Positions 57,642-64,000 of a DNA stretch of 64,000 nt are shown here, one piece after another. Numbering within the stretch: the first letter of the stretch is position 1; each line of letters starts with the position of its first letter. Made by a program: the position numbers and the translations under genes. The notes under the pieces were generated by a model that ran no database searches, was not told the DNA's origin, and saw only the letters and a program-made list of their open reading frames with translations. Origin of the DNA: Caprella mutica (lineage: Eukaryota > Arthropoda > Malacostraca > Amphipoda > Caprellidae). The stretch lies in contig CANNZV010000129.1 of the NCBI GenBank assembly GCA_947561585.1, positions 248,001-312,000 on the forward strand, in the 5' to 3' direction.

Positions 57642-60345
57642 GGTACGTATTAAAATTCTCCGTTTTAGGAAGTTTATACCTACGTATTAGAATTCTCCGT
57701 TTTAGGAAGTTTATACCTAGGTATTAAGATTCCCATTTTAGGAAGTTTATACCTACGTATCGAAATTCTCCGTTTTAGGAAAATTATACCTACGTATTAA
57801 AATTCTCCGTTCTAGGTAGTTTATACCTATGTATTAAGATTCTCCATTTTAGAAAGTTTATACCTACGTATCAAGATTCTCCGTTGTAGGAAGTTTATAT
57901 ATATCTACGTATTAAGATTCTCAATTTTAGGAAGTTTATACCTACGTATTAAGATTCTCCCTTTTATGAAGTTTATACCTAAGAATTAAAATTCTCCGTT
58001 TTAGGGAGTTTATACCTACGTATTAAGATTCTCAATTTTAGGAAGTTTATACCTACGTATTAAGATTCTCCCTTTTATGAAGTTTATACCTACGTATTAA
58101 GATTCTCCCTTTTATGAAGTTTATACCTAAGAATTAAAATTCTCCGTTTTAGGAAGTTTATACCTACGTATTAAGATTCTCAATTTTAGGAAGTTTATAC
58201 CTACATATTAAGATTCTCAATTTTAGTAAGTTTACACCTTCATATTAAGATTATCCGTTTTTAGGAAGTTTATACCTACGTATTAGGATTCTCAATTTTA
58301 GGAAGTTTATACCTACGTATCAAAATTCTCTGTTTTAGGAAGTGTATACCTACGTATTAAAATTCTCCGTTCTAGGTAGTTTATACCTACATATTAAGAT
58401 TCTCCGTTTTAGAAAGTTTATACCTACGTATCAAGATTCTCTGTTTTAGGAAGTTTATATATATCTACGTATTAAGATTCTCAATTTTATGAAGTTTATA
58501 CCTACGAATTAAAATTCTCCGTTTTAGGGAGTTTATACCTACGTATTAAGATTCTCTGTTTTAGGAAATTTATACCTACGTATTAAGATTCTCAATTTTA
58601 GGAAGTTTATACCTACATATTAAGATTCTCAATTTTAGTAAGTTTACACCTTCATATTGAGATTCTCCATTTTAGGAAGTTTATACCTATGTATTAGGAT
58701 TTTAAATTTTAGGAAGTTTATACCTACGTATAAAAATTCTCCGTTTTAGGAAGTATACACCTACGTATTAAGATTTTCCGTTTTAGGTAGTTTATACCTG
58801 AGTATTAAGATTCTCAATTTTAGGAAGTTTATACCTACGTATTAAGATTCTCAATTTTAGTAAGTTTATACCTACGTATTAAGATTCTCCGTTTTAGGAA
58901 GTTTATACCTACGTATTAGGATTCTCAATTTTAGGAAGTTTATACCTACGTATTAAAATTCTCCGTTTTAGGAAGTTTATACCTAGGTATTAAGATTATC
59001 CGTTTTTAGGAAGTTTATACCTACGTATTAAGATTCTCAATTTTAGGAAGTTTTACCTACGTATTAAAATTCTCTGTTTTAGGAAGTTTATACCTATGTA
59101 TTAAAATTCTCCGTTATAGGAAGTTTATACCTAGATATTAAGATTCTCCGTTTTAGGAAGTTTAAACTTACGTATTAGAATTCTCCGTTTTAGGAAGTTT
59201 ATACCTAGGTATTAAGATTCTCCGTTTTAGGAAGTTTATACCTACGTATCAAAATTCTCCGTTTTAGGAAGTTTATACCTACGTATTAAAATTCTCCGTT
59301 CTAGGTAGTTTATACCTACGTATTAAGATTCTCCGTTTTAGAAAGTTTATACCTACGTATCAAGATTCTCCGTTTTAGGAAGTTTATATATATCTACGTA
59401 TTAAGATTCTCAATTTTAGGAAGTTTATACCTACGTATCAAGATTCTCCCTTTTATGAAGTTTATACCTACAAATTAAAATTCTCCCTTTTAGAAAGTTT
59501 ATACCTACGTATCAAGATTCTCCGTTTTAGGAAGTTTATATATATCTACGTATTAAGATTCTCAAATTTAGGAAGTTTATACCTACATATTAAGATTCTC
59601 AATTTTAGTAAGTTTACACCTTCGTATTGAGATTCTCCCTTTTAGGAAGTTTATACCTATGTATTAGGATTTTCAATTTTAGGAAGTTTATACCTACGTA
59701 TAAAAATTCTACGTTTTAGGAAGTATATACCTACGTTATAAGATTTTCCGTTTTAGGAAGTTTATACCTGAGTATTAAGATTCTCAATTTTAGGAAGTTT
59801 ATACCTACGTATTAAAATTCTCCGTTTTAGGAAGTTTATACCTAGGTATTAAGATTCTCTGTTTTAGGAAGTTTATTCCTACGTATTAAAATTCTCCGTT
59901 TTAAGAAGTTTATACCTAGGTATTAAGATTATCCGTTTTAAGAAGTTTATACCTACGTATTAGGATTCTCAATTTTAGGAAGTTTTACCTACGTATTGAA
60001 ATTCTCTGTTTTAGTAAGTTTATACCTAGGTATTAAGATTCTCCGTTTTAGGAAGTTTATACCTACGTATTAGGATTCTCAATTTTATGAAGTTTATACC
60101 TACGTATTAAAATTCTCCGTTTTAGGAAGTTTGTACCTACGTATTAAAATTCTCTGTTTTAGTAAGTTTATACTATAGGTATTAAGATTCTCCGTTTTAG
60201 GAAGTTTTTACCTACGTATTAAAATTCTCCGTTTTAGGAAGTTTATACCTAGGTATTAAGATTCTCAATTTTAGGAAGTTTATACCTACGTATTAAAATT
60301 CTCTGTTTCAGGAAGTTTATATCTACGTATCAAGATTTTCCGTTT
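57642..60345. repeat. 37-bp satellite, array 2 (2.7 kb)
   Basis: About seventy units of the same repeat and orientation as 41117-41779. Two main variants (CTCCG and CTCAA) and rarer ones (CTCCCTTTTATGAAG, GTTTATATATATC) recur in the same order several times, showing that multi-unit blocks were duplicated. No open frame of significance. Confidence 0.96.
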
Positions 60346-60920
60346 TACTGGCATTACTTCTTCCTGAATAGATCAAGAAATAGAATGATTGAAGAACACA
60401 AATGATTTATTAATTTTGCATCCTTGAGCATTTTAATTCTAATCAGGGATATACATATTACCAAATTTATTAAAAGATTTTCTCCAATAAAATACTTATT
60501 TAGGGTTAGTCTCTCATCAGGTTCTTAGTTAGATTACAAATATAATAAAACCATGTATTTGATGAAAATAATTCGTCATAGATGTTATTCCAGTAATGTG
60601 AAAAATTGATCCATCTTTACTGAACGTCATCAGGAATCTGAAATATAGTAAACAAAAATACTAATGTTAATTATATAAGTCTTGAAATAAAATTTAACAT
60701 CTATTAGTTCTTTATTCAGGTGATTTTAGAATTGTCTTACATCTTCATAATTTGAAAGAAGTTGTTTGCAATCCTTTTTCTCCACATTGATTCACCACCT
60801 TACACTGGATTCTGCAAAATATAAAATTGATATGAGAACTAATATAATATCTACTCGTTTATATATTATTCATATTACAGACTAATAAATTGTTATACTT
60901 TACAAGTAAAACCTTTTCAA
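60346..60920. other. Spacer between satellite and transporter gene
   Basis: No gene. It includes the downstream flank of the transporter, in which no further coding exon is apparent. Confidence 0.5.
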
Positions 60921-60923
60921 AAC

Positions 60924-60929
60924 TTTATT
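60924..60929 (-). promoter_or_regulatory. AATAAA overlapping the transporter stop codon
   Basis: The last codon and stop read GAATAA, followed by AG, so AATAAA spans the stop. If used, the 3' UTR would be about 10-30 bases. Whether it is used is unknown. Confidence 0.35.
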
Positions 60930-62219
60930 CGTCCAGGTCTTCATCAAATTCTGATAAAGTTGAGTACAGAATGTTATTCGAGGTTGCTATCTTGGTCCTT
61001 CCCATAGATTTTTTATAAATCTTGAATAACACCTCAAAAGAAATCACCAAAACATTGGTACTTCCTATCATCCATGATGATGTTGCAAACCCACATGTAT
61101 CCACAAGAGGACCTGTCAAAGATGGACCGACGAAAGCCCCGAAGGCAAGAGAAGACGACCATAAACCAGATACCTGACTAGATGTGGAAATATTCTCTGG
61201 AAAACCTAATTCCACGGCGTCCTTTTGAATTCCGGTAACAGTGGACATCAGTAGAGCACCTTGACCTATTCCTTGAATCACCAAAGATGTGCATATTAGT
61301 AAAACTGATGATTTTAGAGGTAAAAAAGGAGCTGGTCCGATCAATACGAACGAAATGATCATTAATGTCGCTCCTATCACAATGTCAGCTCTGTGATGTA
61401 ATCCTATGGTGGCGAACTTTCCCCATACGGGCGTTGATATTGCATACGAAATTCCCAAAGCAAAAATATCATTCCGACGTGAAAAGGAGTTATTCCAAAC
61501 TGTCTTAAATGAGGTTCTAAAGATACTTCGAGAAACCCTAAGTTGATTGCTGATATGAATATTGCGAACATTGAGAGACCTATTTCTGGATTCTTCATAA
61601 AATCCAGTATGCTATATTCTGAGGTGAATTTTTGAACTTCACTCGAAGGTAAAGTAAACATAGCGGAAATACCTGATAGAAGTAATCCGCAACCAATAAT
61701 AACAAAAGGAGTCGTGTATCCCCCAAAATGGTACAACATACCGCCTTTGAAAGGACCGATTGCTGTACCTACCCCGAAGAAGGTTTCAAGTATGGATAGC
61801 ACAGAATCTAAACAGTCTGAAAACTCTCTAGTTGCAAACCCTATTGAAGTAGTGAAGAAAGCTGATTCTCCAAGTCCTTCTAATATTCTAATTAAAAATG
61901 ATGCAATTATAAAACTGATCTTGTTATCGATATATATTAATGATCCAAAAGTAATACAAGCTATTCCTGATATAAATATGCCTGATGTCATCAGCAGTTT
62001 TGGTCCAATCTGTTTAACATAGTTTCCGAAGATGGGAGACGTGAGGAAGATGACTAAGTTGAACACCCCGAAAATCATTCCGTAAACACTCGCAGAAACT
62101 CCTTTAGATGATGCAACATGCGGGTAGAATGGCGCTTGTATGGATATCGAAATGCCGCTGAAGAGATTCACCGCTGCTATTGATACGAATATCTTTTTCT
62201 GTCTCCTAGTTAACGCCAT
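60925..62219 (-). CDS. Major facilitator superfamily transporter, SLC18B1-like (one frameshift)
   Basis: It is a 12-TM transporter related to vertebrate SLC18B1, for which vesicular polyamine transport is reported; the substrate here is unknown. The ATG at 62219 begins MALTRRQKKIFVSIAAVN. Motif A-like SPIFGNYVKQIGPKLL follows TM2. Frame 1 runs to IFLLWEF. The correct continuation, LGISYAISTPVWGKFA through TM12 to SEFDEDLDE, is in another frame. Adding one T to the T run at 61462-61466 (minus strand) restores 431 aa, close to the family size. No introns, so a retrocopy is possible, though the rest is intact. A sequencing or assembly slip in the homopolymer is as likely as a real mutation. Confidence 0.88.
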
Positions 62220-62229
62220 TGCAATCAAT

Positions 62230-62500
62230 TATTCAACCACTGAATATATTTTACACTTCACAACTAGTTAATTTTCCCTGCGCCTTTTTTCTTGGCTACC
62301 TAGTACTGTACCGATTAATATTACACTGAGTTATCACTACAGATGTTCGTTCTCAGCAATGAAAGATAAAATTATTGAATAACATAGAGTCATAGACTAT
62401 TATCTTTCCTTATCTAATTAGTTGATATTGCAGTTCTTCAATAAAATGAATTTAATTGCAAAGTACCTATCATGATACAAACTTAAATTTATTGCAATAT
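62230..62500. other. Upstream flank of the transporter gene
   Basis: This is where the promoter should lie. I see no clear TATA box or initiator. Confidence 0.35.
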
Positions 62501-64000
62501 TTGATATTTGTTCACCGCTTAAGCTAAATGTTGCACAAAAATTTGATTTTGAAAATTGTGGTTTGAAAAATAAATAGTAAAAATTGAAACTGAGTTTCTT
62601 TGTTTTAGAAAAATTATATTGAAATTTTAGTTTTATTTATTCTATGGAAATTTTCTCAATCAAAATAAATATAGAAATAGATTTATTTTAGCCTGTATGA
62701 TAGCAAAAACATTCTTAGGTACCATTTTCAAGATGGTGCATTCACGTTTTGATATCTGTTTTGGAACAGTAAAAGAATATATCTTAAATTTTAAGTATTT
62801 TCACAATTCACAAAGATGTATCAGTCAGAAATGATAAAAAATTTATATGACCAAATTCACCTAAACTATATATATAAAAAAAATAGAGTAACAAAACAAA
62901 ATATGAAATGATATTTACCAATTTTTTGTCAAATTTCACAATTATCTAAATTTAAACAAAATTTGGTGTGAAGTAAAACAAATTACAGAATATTTCATTC
63001 AAATTTATTTTTAGAAAACTATTAGCTTTAGGTATAAGAGATATTTTAATTTCAGTATTTTCAGTGTTCCATTAAATGTCCCAGGTTCTTGAGAACGGGT
63101 GATCATTAGTTAGTAATTATAAGGGGTATTCTGAATACTAGTATTTCCTGGTGGTTTTCCTATATAATATAACTTTGAAGTGTTCCTCAACTGTTTTAGA
63201 ATTGAAAAAACCATTAGTTTATTATTAGTAATTGGATGTTAATATCAAAAAAGTATTCTACAGCTTATTTCCTAGTAGGTTCTACCAAACTAACTACTGA
63301 CTGTATGAGACTATTTTTAAATAACTATTTAAAGAAGATCTGCTTCTTCTGCTTAAAAAAATTGTATGAGAGGTATTCCACACCTTATTATCTAGTAGGT
63401 TCTACCAAACTAACAACTGACTGTATGAGACTATTTGTAATTAACCATTTAAAGAAGATCTGCTTCTTCTGCTTAAAAAAATTGTATGAGAGGTATTCCA
63501 CACCTTACTATCTAGTAGGCACTATCAAACTAACAGCTGATTGGATGAGAGGTATTCCACACCTTATTATCTAGTAGGCACTATCAAACTAACAGCTGCT
63601 TGTATCAGAGGTATTCCACACCTCATTACCTAGTATGTTCTACCAAACTAACAGCTGATTGGATGAGAGGTATGTCTATCTCAAGTCTTTACCAAGTATT
63701 AAATCTCATTTTCATCTTATGTCTGTCTCACGTGGAATTTGCCACGAAAGATATCTCACGTCTGTTCCATGCGGAATATCTTCATCGTCCACTATAGGTA
63801 ACTAGGTAGGAATTGATAATCACTGGGGTAACTAGATAGAAGATAAGTATAGATAAACACTCTCTGGTAACTAGGTAGCTATTGATGAACACTGGCGCAA
63901 CTAGGTAGGTATTGATGAATACTGGTAGGTAACTAGGTAGGTATTGACCGTATTTGATAAACACTAATAAGTATCTATAAATATATAGTCAGATAATGAA
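62500..64000. repeat. Second duplicated block, second copy
   Basis: Matches 5060-7300: AAATGTTGCACAAAAATTTG near 62527, AAGGGGTATTCTGAATACTA at 63120, the 60-bp repeat, CCCACG-like strings, then the GTAACTAGGTAGG minisatellite up to the window end. It has an extra unit (TTAAAGAAGATCTGCTTCTT, 63329 and 63449) absent from the first copy. Confidence 0.8.
63240..63680. repeat. 60- to 120-bp tandem repeat
   Basis: Units contain GAGGTATTCCACACCTTATT and a CTAGTAGGTTCTACCAAAC string. Two longer units include an inserted 60-bp segment. Confidence 0.85.

Overview
This is eukaryotic, very AT-rich DNA that is dominated by repeats. Split genes with GT-AG introns, a single-exon transporter, Tc1/mariner, Merlin, hAT-like and non-LTR elements, and thousands of bases of minisatellite all point to an animal, most likely an insect. 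I cannot name the order from the sequence. There is no bacterial, viral or CRISPR architecture.

Only two host genes are convincing, both on the minus strand. (1) A Golgi carbohydrate sulfotransferase gene occupies 16946 down to 8782. I assembled seven exons by splice sites, reading phase and family motifs. They join to 1329 nt (442 aa) without a break and carry the type II membrane anchor and both PAPS-binding motifs. Its introns hold a 32-bp minisatellite, a 22-bp purine minisatellite and a 1.2-kb transposon. Its stop codon lies inside a repeat end. (2) A 12-TM major facilitator of the SLC18B1 type lies at 62219 to 60925. It is intronless and broken only by a one-base deficit in a run of five Ts.

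The rest is mobile and repetitive DNA. A diverged block is present three times: A, 1-4940; B, 26182-35525; C, 37536-40620. Elements inserted in one copy have recognisable empty sites in another, so insertion order and boundaries can be read directly. A second block at 5060-7300 recurs at 62500-64000. A 37-bp satellite forms two arrays (41117-41779 and 57642-60345), each next to an array of CCCACG-rich repeats and a GGTTAGCTGGG junction.

The most interesting system is a group of non-autonomous DNA transposons at 992, 7968, 11038, 23966, 26830 and 52956, with a lone end at 44054. In most, one end begins like GGTGACC and the other like GGTTCTAGG. Most make 8-bp target duplications. Their terminal inverted repeats are tandem arrays of a short 'word' that differs completely from copy to copy. 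Three copies with different words share the same internal core, so the terminal word seems to change while the element's body and extreme ends stay the same. I know of no description of this, but I could not search.

Other well-delimited elements are a Merlin-type MITE with an ISXO2-like zinc-ribbon fragment (36107-36569), a hAT-type element (19950-21650), a pogo-like element with an HTH remnant (51629-52944), a nearly intact DD37D mariner-type transposase (42269-43532), Tc1 elements with long inverted repeats, a 5'-truncated non-LTR retrotransposon (32173-35201) and an older one (44200-47170).
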